DNA of 64,000 bases from Shewanella litorisediminis (lineage in GTDB: Bacteria > Pseudomonadota > Gammaproteobacteria > Enterobacterales > Shewanellaceae), in NCBI RefSeq assembly GCF_016834455.1, contig NZ_CP069213.1, positions 3,387,501 to 3,451,500 on the forward strand, given 5' to 3'. The notes beneath the pieces are model-generated. The model was not told the DNA's origin. It was given only the letters and a program-made list of their open reading frames with translations, and made no database searches. Positions 35,011 to 43,131 of the stretch are shown piece after piece. The translations under genes were made by a program, and so were the position numbers. Position 1 is the first letter of the stretch. Each line of letters starts with the position of its first letter.

Positions 35011-35759
35011 GTGACAGCGACTTAACCAAAGGCACCCGCCTGTGTAAATATCTGGCCGAGGCCGGTGTCGCCTCACGGCGCGGCGCATCGCGTTTGATAG
35101 AGGCCGGCCGAGTGTGTATTGATGGCCAGCCCGCCGCCCACAGCGACAGGGTGTTTGGCTCAAGCCAAGTGACCCTGGATGGCGAGCCCCTGTATCCAGC
35201 TCAGGCCAAGACGTACTTCCTTTACCACAAACCCGTTGGCATCGACTGCCGCCTGCGCCCGGACGATCCATACAGCCTTATTCATCATTTACCCGCCGAT
35301 TTACGGCTATTCCCCGCCGGACGGCTGGACAAAGACTCCCGCGGCCTCTTGCTGCTGACCAATGATGGCGAGCTGACACAGCGCCTGATGCACCCGGACT
35401 TTCACCATGAAAAAGGCTATCTCATCACTCTGAATAAAGCGCCAAAGCCCGGGGACATTGCGGCCATTGCGGCGGGTTTGGATTACGGTGAGGGCCCTAC
35501 CCGCCCCTGCCGGATTGCAGTCGCCACCGATAACAGCCATTCGACGGAAGACAGCAGTACGCACAGGGTAAGAATGTGGCTGACCCAGGGTAAGAAGCGC
35601 CAAATCCGCCGGCTGTGGCGGGCACGGGGCTACCTTGTGGTGGATTTGTTGAGGGAGTCGATTCAAAGCCTGACGCTGGGCGAGCTTGGTGAAGGCCAGA
35701 TACGAGCGCTCAACGAGACAGAGCGCCTCACACTCCTGGCAGCGCTGGGCCAGAAATGA
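35007..35759 (+). CDS. Pseudouridine synthase, RsuA/RluB/E/F family
   Basis: A 250-residue enzyme. The S4 RNA-binding domain is at about residues 8-55 (GTRLCKYLAEAGVASRRGASRLIEAGRVCIDG). The catalytic motif PAGRLDKDSRGLLLLTNDGELTQRL (about 99-123) contains the nucleophilic Asp of RLDKDS. QGKKRQIRRLWRARGY near the C terminus is conserved in RluF/RsuA-type enzymes. I start it at TTG 35007, which overlaps the previous stop; the frame is open further upstream inside that gene, but that is a shadow. It converts a uridine in rRNA to pseudouridine; the site cannot be assigned. Confidence 0.88.
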   Translation: MSDSDLTKGTRLCKYLAEAGVASRRGASRLIEAGRVCIDGQPAAHSDRVFGSSQVTLDGEPLYPAQAKTYFLYHKPVGIDCRLRPDDPYSLIHHLPADLRLFPAGRLDKDSRGLLLLTNDGELTQRLMHPDFHHEKGYLITLNKAPKPGDIAAIAAGLDYGEGPTRPCRIAVATDNSHSTEDSSTHRVRMWLTQGKKRQIRRLWRARGYLVVDLLRESIQSLTLGELGEGQIRALNETERLTLLAALGQK

Positions 35760-35823
35760 AGGCAGTACTGAACCGCGAATGATGGCAACGCAGGGCCAAA
35801 GCTGATTAAGGATATTGCAGCAT

Positions 35824-35852
35824 AAAAAACGGGGCCAAATGGCCCCGTTTTT
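35824..35852. terminator. Bidirectional terminator, pseudouridine synthase / S46 peptidase
   Basis: ACGGGGCC-AAAT-GGCCCCGT with A-run and T-run. Confidence 0.93.
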
Positions 35853-35868
35853 ATTCAGTCACAGACTG

Positions 35869-38025
35869 TTATTCAACGATTTCCATCTCGGCCAGCAGGT
35901 TGTCTGCATTGTCGAGATACTTCATCACCCACAGCATGTAACGGCTGTCGACGTGGATGGAGCGGTTGATGTTGTCGTCGTAGTTCCAGTCACCGATGAT
36001 GCTCTCGTAAACGCCATCAAACAGCAGACCAACCAGTTCGGCGCGGCCGTTCAGCGTTGGAGAACCTGAGTTGCCGCCAGTGGTATCCACGGTGGACAGG
36101 AAGTTAACCGGCACTGAGTCGATGTCTTTCACATAGAAATCACCGTACTGCTTGGCTTCAATCAGCTCCAGCTGCTTCTTGGGGGCATCGAATGGGTCAA
36201 CGCCAGTGTCTTTCTGGGTGATACCCTCAAGACGGGTGAATGGCACGGCATAGAGGCCATCTTTTGGCGAGTAGCCCTTCACGTTACCGTAGGTCACACG
36301 CAGGCTGGAGTTGGCATCGGCGTAAACCGGCTTACCCAGCTCGTTGTTGTAGGCAATGATGGCTTCCATGTAGGCAGGACGCACCTTCATCAGCTCACCG
36401 GCCAGTTCCTTCTGAGCCTTTTCACGGGCCATGGTGGTGTCGAAGGTGGCAACGGCCAGCTGAATGAATGGGTCCTTGCTGGCTTTAAAGTCATCAACTG
36501 ACTTGTCCATCCAGGCCATACGCACGTCTTTGTTGCCGATTTCGGTCTTGTCGTACATTTTGTCGAGCTGCTTCTTAAGCTTCTTCTCGTCAAACTTTTT
36601 ACCTATACCGAAGAAGGCATCGATGTCAGCACGGCGCTTGTCAGCTGGCAGGGCGGCGTAGTGTTTAAGCATTTCAAACAGCACGACCTTATCCACACTG
36701 GCATCATAACGACGGTCGATACGCTCAAGGCCGGCGGTAAAGCGGGTCATATCGCGTTCCTGGAAGCCCGGCTCACGCTCCATGTCCGGCAGCTGCTTTT
36801 CATGGGCCAGACGATACAGGCGCGCGGCAGTGCTCATGGGGGTGGAGTAACTCATGTAGCCGAGGATCAAATCCAGCTCCTGGGTCTTGTTGCCTTCTGC
36901 AACCAGACGCTCGAGGTCAGCCAGGGTTTGACCATATTTGGCCTGACGCTTGGCATCGGCCTTGATCCAGTTGGCCAGCTCAGCTTCACGGGCCTTGCGG
37001 TCTTCCAGCATGGTGGACTTACCGTAAAACTCGATCATGGAGGCGAAGTTTTTCGCGTAGTTGGCGAGGCTTGCCAGGGTGCTTTCGTACTTGATACGGG
37101 CATCGCTGCCTTCAGGGGCGCTGGTCTTGATGATGTCGATGATCTGTTCACGCAGCTCGCGGCTCGCCGGGTAGTTCCAGGTGAACTGGTTTTCGACTTC
37201 AGAGGCGGTGCGGTAGCGGTTGGTACGGCCGGGATAGCCGGTGACCATCACAAAATCGCCATCCTTCAGCCCCTTGGCAGACACTTTCAGGAAGCTCTTT
37301 GGCTCGTAAGGCACGTTGTCCTTGGAGAAATCCGCCGGCTTGCCATCTTTACCCACGTAGGCGCGGTAGAAGGAGTAGTCACCGGTATGACGCGGCCACA
37401 TCCAGTTGTCGATGTCACCGCCGTATTTGCCCACGCTGCCCGCTGGGTTATGCACCAGACGCACGTCGCGGATTTCCATCTGCTTGATGAGGTAGTATTC
37501 CAGACCGCCGTGGAAGCTGTATACGTTACAGCGGTAGCCGTCTTCTTTTTCACACTCAGCAACCAGCGCCTTCTCTTTGGCCTCTACGCCCTTGTAGAAA
37601 GCATCGCCCTCAAGGGACTCAAGACCTTCATTGATTTGCGCGGTGACATTGGTTACAGACTCGGTCACGTAAACACGTGAGCCCGGGGCAGCTGGGAGCT
37701 CTTCATCGAAGCTCTTGGCCAGAAAACCATCCGCCAGCAGATTCTTTTCGGCAGTGGAGTTGTACTGGATGGAGCCGTAGGCACAGTGATGGTTGGTGAC
37801 CACCAAGCCTTTGGGAGAAACGAATGATGCAGTACAGCCACCCAGGCTGATAACGGCATTCATCGGGAATTCGGTCAGTTTGGAGATGGACTCAGGGTCG
37901 ATTTCCAGTCCCTTGGCTTTCAACGTCTCGGCCAGCGCAGGAAGCTGATGTGGCTGCCACATACCTTCGTCTGCCTGGGCACCGAAGGCGGCCGCAATGG
38001 CGGCAGTCAGTAACCATTTTTTCAT
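35869..38025 (-). CDS. S46 family dipeptidyl-peptidase (DPP7-like)
   Basis: A 718-residue exported serine peptidase. I start it at ATG 38025 (KKWLLTAAIAAAFGAQADEG), a clean signal peptide; twenty codons upstream are not protein-like. The His of VVTNHHCAYGSIQ (about residue 78) and the Ser of DTTGGNSGSPTLNGRAELVG (about 652) belong to the catalytic triad. S46 enzymes remove dipeptides from N termini in the periplasm. The specificity region reads LLFDGVYES: a Gly follows Phe-Asp, as in DPP7 (hydrophobic P1), not the Arg of DPP11 (acidic P1). That last assignment is from recalled family rules. Confidence 0.92.
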   Translation of the reverse strand: MKKWLLTAAIAAAFGAQADEGMWQPHQLPALAETLKAKGLEIDPESISKLTEFPMNAVISLGGCTASFVSPKGLVVTNHHCAYGSIQYNSTAEKNLLADGFLAKSFDEELPAAPGSRVYVTESVTNVTAQINEGLESLEGDAFYKGVEAKEKALVAECEKEDGYRCNVYSFHGGLEYYLIKQMEIRDVRLVHNPAGSVGKYGGDIDNWMWPRHTGDYSFYRAYVGKDGKPADFSKDNVPYEPKSFLKVSAKGLKDGDFVMVTGYPGRTNRYRTASEVENQFTWNYPASRELREQIIDIIKTSAPEGSDARIKYESTLASLANYAKNFASMIEFYGKSTMLEDRKAREAELANWIKADAKRQAKYGQTLADLERLVAEGNKTQELDLILGYMSYSTPMSTAARLYRLAHEKQLPDMEREPGFQERDMTRFTAGLERIDRRYDASVDKVVLFEMLKHYAALPADKRRADIDAFFGIGKKFDEKKLKKQLDKMYDKTEIGNKDVRMAWMDKSVDDFKASKDPFIQLAVATFDTTMAREKAQKELAGELMKVRPAYMEAIIAYNNELGKPVYADANSSLRVTYGNVKGYSPKDGLYAVPFTRLEGITQKDTGVDPFDAPKKQLELIEAKQYGDFYVKDIDSVPVNFLSTVDTTGGNSGSPTLNGRAELVGLLFDGVYESIIGDWNYDDNINRSIHVDSRYMLWVMKYLDNADNLLAEMEIVE

Positions 38026-38141
38026 TGTGTTATTCCATTGTTTGTTTTGATGATGTCGAGCGCATTGCCGTGCCCAATTACCCATTTAATCAAGTCATTG
38101 ATGTTTGGTGTAAAACGTCAGACAACTCAAATGGCGGATAC

Positions 38142-38170
38142 AAAAAAGCCGGGCGCGAAGACCCGACTTT
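38142..38170 (-). terminator. Terminator of the aromatic amino acid permease gene
   Basis: On the minus strand GTCGGG and CCCGGC pair (one G-U) before TTTTTTG. Confidence 0.65.
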
Positions 38171-38225
38171 ATCACAGGGTTACAGGCTGTCACAGCCTTG
38201 GCAAACTTCCGTTACAAAAGGCTTT

Positions 38226-39413
38226 TTACAGTGCCACCCACAGCTGGGCGGCAATAATGGCCACACCGGCGATACCAATCAGCGACAAGGCCAGCTTACC
38301 ACCGCTGACCTGATAGCCATCCCGGTACTGCGCACGCTGATTCAGCGCCATGGCAATGGGCAGGAAAATTATCATAAACACCAGCGGAATGGCGGCAAAA
38401 CCCAGCACAGCCACAAAGCCTTCGGGCACAAAAAGCGCGCACAGCAGCGGCGGTAAAAAGGTGATAACCCAGGTCTGCAAACGGCCACCAATGCCACCCT
38501 TTGAACGGGTCATTTCGGCCAGGAAATCAAACAGACTCATGGTTACCCCCAGGAAGGAGGTCACCAGTGCCAAGTCGGCAAACACGGCAATGCTCTGGCC
38601 CACCACAGGATGCGCCGCCAGCTCCTGAAGGGCGCTGATAAGCTTGGGCAGGGCGCCATTAAAGGTGGCAATTTCGTCACCACCGACAGTGCCCAGGGTC
38701 ACCAGCAACCACAGGATGTAACACACCAGTGGTATGGTTGAACCTATCAGCAGCACCTTGCGCAGATTGACCGCATCACCGTCGAGGTAGCGCACCAGGG
38801 TCGCAATACACACGTGGAAACCAAAGGAGGTAAAGACCACGGGAATGGCAGCCATCCAGGCATTGGCCGAGACCTTTTCAAAAGCGTCGGCGGCAATCAC
38901 CGAGGGGCGAACTTCAGGCAATAAGAAGCCCACCACCAGCACCAGGAGCACCACCATTAAACTGAACAGCAGGCGGGAGAGCTTATCTACCCAGCTCACG
39001 CCCAAGGCGGCCACACTGCCAAGCACCAGGGTAAAAATCAGTACCGCCAGCTGACCATCGAGGTTGATGGAGAACACCGACTCCATGCGGTGTACCAGCA
39101 AGGAAGAGCCACCGGTCAGGTAGGCCGCGGTCAGGGCATACAACAAACTTAAGAAAGACGCCCCCTGAATAAGCTGGCCTCTTTTACCCAGGGTCTTACC
39201 GGTAATGGCGTGCACATTGTCACCCACGCCACTGCGCAGGTTAATTTCAAGCATCAGGAGTGAGGTATATGCCGAAATGGCCCACACCACCACCAGTAAT
39301 GACAGCGCGGGGATCACCCCGAGTGCGGCGGTCGCCAGCGGCAACGCCAACATGCCGGCCCCAATGGCGGTACCCGCCACAATGGCGATAGAGCCAAGTG
39401 TTTTCAAATTCAC
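38226..39413 (-). CDS. Aromatic amino acid permease (TyrP/Mtr family)
   Basis: A 395-residue inner-membrane transporter with eleven hydrophobic segments. The N terminus GSIAIVAGTAIGAGMLALPLATA is the HAAAP-family signature, and FGFHVCIATLVRYLDGD is also family-typical. Members import tyrosine or tryptophan by proton symport. No TyrR box or riboswitch was evident upstream. It is a single gene, with a terminator between it and the S46 gene. Confidence 0.9.
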   Translation of the reverse strand: MNLKTLGSIAIVAGTAIGAGMLALPLATAALGVIPALSLLVVVWAISAYTSLLMLEINLRSGVGDNVHAITGKTLGKRGQLIQGASFLSLLYALTAAYLTGGSSLLVHRMESVFSINLDGQLAVLIFTLVLGSVAALGVSWVDKLSRLLFSLMVVLLVLVVGFLLPEVRPSVIAADAFEKVSANAWMAAIPVVFTSFGFHVCIATLVRYLDGDAVNLRKVLLIGSTIPLVCYILWLLVTLGTVGGDEIATFNGALPKLISALQELAAHPVVGQSIAVFADLALVTSFLGVTMSLFDFLAEMTRSKGGIGGRLQTWVITFLPPLLCALFVPEGFVAVLGFAAIPLVFMIIFLPIAMALNQRAQYRDGYQVSGGKLALSLIGIAGVAIIAAQLWVAL

Positions 39414-39667
39414 GGAACTGTCCTGTTCAAGTCTGATAAATCATTTGTAGTTATAGGAATGAGCCAATTTTTAGAACTGCCGAAAGGCCAGCGCCTTGAG
39501 AGGACGTACCCGCAGAAGGGGTTTACAGGCTTTCATAAAAAAACGACTGCTGCCGACATTAACAGAGCCACACAGGCTCGGCAAGGGCGCGGCCTCTCAG
39601 TGTGCAGCATGGCAGCAAAAGCATCCTAACCCGCTACCGGGCGGTAACAAATGTGTCTTCAATCCCC

Positions 39668-39695
39668 TTGCCCGTGCGTATTGTGCTGTTATAAT
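39668..39695 (+). promoter_or_regulatory. Promoter ahead of the Mn riboswitch
   Basis: TTGCCC at 39668-39673, a 16-base spacer and a perfect TATAAT at 39690-39695. The transcript would start near 39702, at the first bases of the aptamer. Confidence 0.75.
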
Positions 39696-39702
39696 GCCCG
39701 CC

Positions 39703-39880
39703 TCACTTTCGGGGGAGTAGCCAACCTGAGCCAGGCTCAGGGGTAAGCATCAACACACTTGGCCACATGCCATGGTGCTTACAGCAAACCAGAGTTTGCC
39801 CGGCAAGACCTGAGCGCGATAAGCCACAACTATGACTATGGGGTGGCGGGTTTATCGTGCTTGTCGGTCAGCCACCCCGG
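39703..39880 (+). ncRNA. yybP-ykoY manganese riboswitch
   Basis: The leader carries the conserved elements GGGGGAGTAGCC (39711-39722) and CGGCAAGACCTGAGCG (39801-39816), which form the metal-binding junction of this class. ACCTGAGCCAGGCTCAGG lies between. A switchable hairpin GGGGTGGC/GCCACCCC (39840-39847 with 39871-39878) ends 13 bases before the ATG and could hide the ribosome site. The class senses Mn2+ and turns on exporters. The downstream gene is a known kind of target. Confidence 0.9.
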
Positions 39881-39890
39881 GAACGCAATC

Positions 39891-40451
39891 ATGTTAGAAG
39901 CCTTTACCGCCTCCACCTTAACCGTGGCCATCGCCGAAATTGGCGACAAGACCCAACTGCTGGCACTGCTGCTCGCCGCCAGATTCAAAAACAAAACCGC
40001 CATCATCCTCGGCATTTTTATTGCCACCATAGCCAACCATTTTGCCGCCGCCTGGCTTGGCCAATGGGCAACAGACTTTGTCAGCCCGGACACGGCCCGA
40101 TATCTGGTGGCGCTCAGCTTTTTCGCCATCGCCCTGTGGGTATTGGTGCCGGACAAAGTGGAAGCCGAAGAAAGCAGCCTCTACCGCTTTGGCCCCTTCC
40201 TCGCGACCCTGGTGCTCTTTTTCATTGCCGAAATCGGGGATAAAACCCAGGTGGCGACCGTGGTGCTGTCGGCCCGCTACGATGATCTGTGGATGGTGGT
40301 GATGGGCACCACAGTGGGCATGCTGCTCGCCAACGTGCCCGTGGTGATTGCCGGGCATTTCAGTGCCGACAAGCTGCCGATGACCTGGATACACCGCGGC
40401 ACCGCCGTGCTCTTTGCCATCATGGGTATAGCCACCCTGCTGTGGCATTAA
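39891..40451 (+). CDS. GDT1/TMEM165-family (UPF0016) manganese exporter
   Basis: A 186-residue inner-membrane protein with six helices in two inverted halves. Each half carries the family motif: IAEIGDKTQLLALLLAARF (about 13-31) and IAEIGDKTQVATVVLSARY (about 110-128). Acidic and lysine residues of E-x-G-D-K-T bind the cation. Members export Mn2+ (MneA in Vibrio). The Mn2+ riboswitch upstream supports that. ATG 39891 is chosen for its GGGAA site and because the upstream frame is riboswitch RNA. Confidence 0.93.
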   Translation: MLEAFTASTLTVAIAEIGDKTQLLALLLAARFKNKTAIILGIFIATIANHFAAAWLGQWATDFVSPDTARYLVALSFFAIALWVLVPDKVEAEESSLYRFGPFLATLVLFFIAEIGDKTQVATVVLSARYDDLWMVVMGTTVGMLLANVPVVIAGHFSADKLPMTWIHRGTAVLFAIMGIATLLWH

Positions 40452-40495
40452 CTCTGCTCTGGCAGAGCAGTTAACATCCAATTGATTTATTGAAA

Positions 40496-40527
40496 GAAAA
40501 AGGGAAGCGATTGCTTCCCTCTTTTTA
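40496..40527. terminator. Bidirectional terminator, Mn exporter / catalase
   Basis: AGGGAAGC-GATT-GCTTCCCT with A-run left and TTTTT right. A second hairpin CTGCTCT-GGC-AGAGCAG at 40455-40471 has no T-run. Confidence 0.85.
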
Positions 40528-40551
40528 CCCTGACTAACGACTCACACCCTC

Positions 40552-42018
40552 TCAGAGCGCGGCGCGAATACGCTGACCGTAGTCGGCATCCGCCTTATCG
40601 AAGTGGGCCAACATACGCTGCTGTACTTCTTCTGTTACCTGACGCAGGGTCGAGGCGATGGTCTCGGCGAGGCGATTCTTCTCCCCTTCGCTGAACAGAC
40701 GGTACAGGTTACCGGCCTGGCTGTAGTCGTCCTTGCCGTAAAGACTGTAACGGGCGGCTTCACCTTCGAGACGCAGCGGCGGCTCAGCAAAGTGGCTGGC
40801 ATCATTCAGCGCACCCGTCACTGTGCTTGGTCCGTAGTTGGCGCTGGCATCGCCACCGGTCTGGCTTTGATGGCCATTGTCACCATGATAGGGGCACTGA
40901 GTTCCGGCCATGGCGCCGCCACGCTGGTGATGATTGGCCACAGTGGCGTGTGGGCAGTTCACCGGCAGCTGGTTGTAGTTGGCTCCGATGCGATAGCGCT
41001 GGGCGTCGGCATAGGCAAACAAACGGGCCTGCAGCATCTTGTCAGGTGAGGCGCCAACACCGGGCACCAGGTTACTGGGGGCCAGCGCCGCCTGCTCCAC
41101 TTCGGCAAAGTAGTTTTGCGGTATGCGGTTAAGCTCCAGTACCCCAATCTCAATCAGCGGGTAATCCTTGTGTGGCCATACCTTGGTCAAATCGAACGGG
41201 TCGATGTGATAGGTGTTGGCATCGGCTTCCGGCATGATTTGCACGTTCACAGTCCAGCGGGGGAAGTTACCATCCATGATGGCCACCATCAGATCCCGCT
41301 GGGAAGAGTCCGGATCTATGCCTTTGAGCTTGTCGGCCTGCTCGTTGGTCAGGTTCACCACGCCCTGCCGGGACTTGAAGTGGAACTTGACCCAGAAGCG
41401 CTCGCCTTTGGCATTCCACAGGCTGAAGGTGTGGGAGCCATAACCGTGCATCTGACGATAGTTGGCCGGAATACCGCGGTCAGACATCAGCACTGTCACC
41501 TGATGCAGTGCTTCAGGGTTCAGTGACCAGAAATCCCACATGGCCTGGGGATCTTTCAGGTTGGTCTGGGGGTTACGCATCTGGGTGTGGATGAAGTCCG
41601 GGAACTTGATGCCATCACGCAAAAAGAAGGTAGGCGTGTTGTTACCCACCACATCATGGTTACCGCGCTTGGTGTAAAAGCGCACCGCAAAGCCACGGGG
41701 GTCACGCTCGGCATCGGCAGAACCCATTTCACCGCCCACGGTGGAGAAACGCACGAAGGTTTCGGTGACCTTGCCTTCGCCGATAAAGTGGTCGGCAATG
41801 GTGTACTCAGACAGGTCACGGGTCAGGGTGAAGGTGCCGTAAGCCCCGGTGCCTTTGGCATGCACCACGCGCTCCGGAATACGCTCGCGGTTAAAGTGCG
41901 CCAGCTTTTCAATCAGTTGCCAATCTTGCAGTAATACAGGGCCGCGGCTGCCGGCAGTCAGGGAATTCTGGTCATCGGCGATGGGGGCGCCGTTTTGGCT
42001 GGTGATGTAATGACTCAT
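40552..42018 (-). CDS. Haem catalase (small-subunit, clade 3 type)
   Basis: A 488-residue cytosolic catalase. [15 protein letters not shown] (about 50-64) contains the distal His; [21 protein letters not shown] (about 124-144) has the conserved Asn; [14 protein letters not shown] (about 332-345) supplies the proximal Tyr. It degrades H2O2 to water and oxygen. GAGGAAACACAG precedes the ATG. A 22-codon small ORF ends 12 bases upstream and probably shares the transcript. OxyR control is likely but I could not delimit a site. Confidence 0.95.
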   Translation of the reverse strand: MSHYITSQNGAPIADDQNSLTAGSRGPVLLQDWQLIEKLAHFNRERIPERVVHAKGTGAYGTFTLTRDLSEYTIADHFIGEGKVTETFVRFSTVGGEMGSADAERDPRGFAVRFYTKRGNHDVVGNNTPTFFLRDGIKFPDFIHTQMRNPQTNLKDPQAMWDFWSLNPEALHQVTVLMSDRGIPANYRQMHGYGSHTFSLWNAKGERFWVKFHFKSRQGVVNLTNEQADKLKGIDPDSSQRDLMVAIMDGNFPRWTVNVQIMPEADANTYHIDPFDLTKVWPHKDYPLIEIGVLELNRIPQNYFAEVEQAALAPSNLVPGVGASPDKMLQARLFAYADAQRYRIGANYNQLPVNCPHATVANHHQRGGAMAGTQCPYHGDNGHQSQTGGDASANYGPSTVTGALNDASHFAEPPLRLEGEAARYSLYGKDDYSQAGNLYRLFSEGEKNRLAETIASTLRQVTEEVQQRMLAHFDKADADYGQRIRAAL

Positions 42019-42030
42019 CTGTGTTTCCTC

Positions 42031-42099
42031 TTATTTATCCGTTGATTTGGTTGCTGGCCGGTTACACCAGGCCTCTATCAGGTCAAAAATGGTGGCCAT
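42031..42099 (-). CDS. Small ORF (22 codons) directly upstream of catalase
   Basis: It begins ATG-GCC-ACC-ATT-TTT-GAC and encodes MATIFDLIEAWCNRPATK plus four residues. AAGGAG stands six bases before the ATG, a near-perfect ribosome site, and the stop lies 12 bases before the catalase start. The N-terminal half is amphipathic with one Cys. It may be a leader peptide coupling translation to catalase or a real microprotein. I know no homologue. The strong ribosome site and tight spacing are the evidence. Confidence 0.6.
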   Translation of the reverse strand: MATIFDLIEAWCNRPATKSTDK

Positions 42100-42221
42100 A
42101 TTGGCTCCTTAAACTTAACGACCCAGTCGATAAGCAAAGACTACGGCAATCGAAAAACAGATAAAACGATTAAATCAGATGATTACAATCTGACATTCCG
42201 ATGAATTATTCCCGCGCCAAT

Positions 42222-42247
42222 AAAAAAACGCGGCCAGGGCCGCGTTT
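42222..42247 (-). terminator. Terminator after the YgjV-like gene
   Basis: On the minus strand CGCGGCC-CT-GGCCGCG is followed by TTTTTTTATT. Confidence 0.9.
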
Positions 42248-42264
42248 CAATCATGACATCAGGA

Positions 42265-42504
42265 TCAGCTGTTGGGTTCGGGCTCCCGGTAGAGCTTCAC
42301 CAGATAGTAAGCATCGATAATCACAATAAAAAAGTTCACCAGCGCCACCGGCAATGCATCGATGGCAAGGCCATAAGCGACAAATAAGGCCGCACCGACC
42401 AGGTTCCACCAGCGCAGCTTTTTGATGTTGGCCATCATCAGCGAAATTGCCACCACCACCGAGGCCAGATAGCCGACCCACTCCCAAATCGTTGCCGTCT
42501 CCAT
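42265..42504 (-). CDS. Small inner-membrane protein, YgjV-like
   Basis: A 79-residue protein with three hydrophobic stretches (about 8-24, 33-50, 52-70). VGYLASVVVAISLMMANIKKLRWWNLVGAALF and YGLAIDALPVALVNFFIVIIDAYYL resemble YgjV/MtrB-like small membrane proteins. Function unknown. AGGAG precedes the ATG. It follows the thioesterase gene by 41 bases on the same strand, a possible two-gene operon. Confidence 0.75.
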   Translation of the reverse strand: METATIWEWVGYLASVVVAISLMMANIKKLRWWNLVGAALFVAYGLAIDALPVALVNFFIVIIDAYYLVKLYREPEPNS

Positions 42505-42545
42505 CGCAACTCCTCTGCAACTGTTTATGATGCCTATATTTTAGT

Positions 42546-42983
42546 TCAGCGTTCTACAACTGCCGCTGTCATCCGTGAAATGCAGGTCAATTCCCCTGCA
42601 CTGTTGTGTACCAGAATTTCCCACACGGAACTGCGCTTACCCAGATGCACAGGCCTGGCAGTGGCCGTGAGCATGCCATTGCGGGCGGCGCGCAGGTGAT
42701 TGGCGTTGATTTCCTGGCCGACACAATAATATTTCTCGAAATCCACCACGAAGTTGGCGGCGTAGCTCGCCACGGTTTCGGCCAAAACCACATTGGCCCC
42801 ACCGTGCACTATACCAAGGGGATTATGTACCGCCGGGGTGGCAGGCATGGTCGCCTTCATGTAGTCATCGCCAATTTCACTGATTTGGATCCCGAGGGTC
42901 TTCATCAGGGTGCCACGTCCATGCAAGCCCTCATCCATTTTGGCGCAATCGTCCAGGGTGATGGGGCGAAACCAGATACTCAT
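42546..42983 (-). CDS. Hotdog-fold acyl-CoA thioesterase (MenI/YdiI-like)
   Basis: A 145-residue enzyme. The order IGDDYMKATMPATPAVHNPLGIVHGGANVVLAETVAS, then GQEINANHLRAARNG and PVHLGKRSSVWEI, matches E. coli YdiI/MenI closely. The catalytic Glu of AETVAS and the His-Gly-Gly of IVHGGA are present. MenI hydrolyses 1,4-dihydroxy-2-naphthoyl-CoA in menaquinone synthesis, and EntH acts in enterobactin synthesis. No men genes adjoin, so the substrate is not settled. Confidence 0.88.
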   Translation of the reverse strand: MSIWFRPITLDDCAKMDEGLHGRGTLMKTLGIQISEIGDDYMKATMPATPAVHNPLGIVHGGANVVLAETVASYAANFVVDFEKYYCVGQEINANHLRAARNGMLTATARPVHLGKRSSVWEILVHNSAGELTCISRMTAAVVER

Positions 42984-43091
42984 TCACTTCTCCCATTGAC
43001 TGTAATGGCGCCAGTGTACTTGCCGCAGCCGTGCAGGTAAACCAATGCCCTGCAGCCTGAGCCGAAACAAAACCACTTGAAAGCACAATAA

Positions 43092-43117
43092 AAAAGGGGA
43101 TGTATGCATCCCCTTTT
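43092..43117. terminator. Terminator after the ExeM gene
   Basis: AAAAGGGGATG-TATG-CATCCCCTTTT, just 3' of the minus-strand nuclease gene. Confidence 0.92.
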
Positions 43118-43131
43118 GCTACTCACTTAAA

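Noticed and set aside
36661..37680. A 339-codon plus-strand frame
   Set aside because: It is antisense to the S46 peptidase, whose catalytic motifs are intact.
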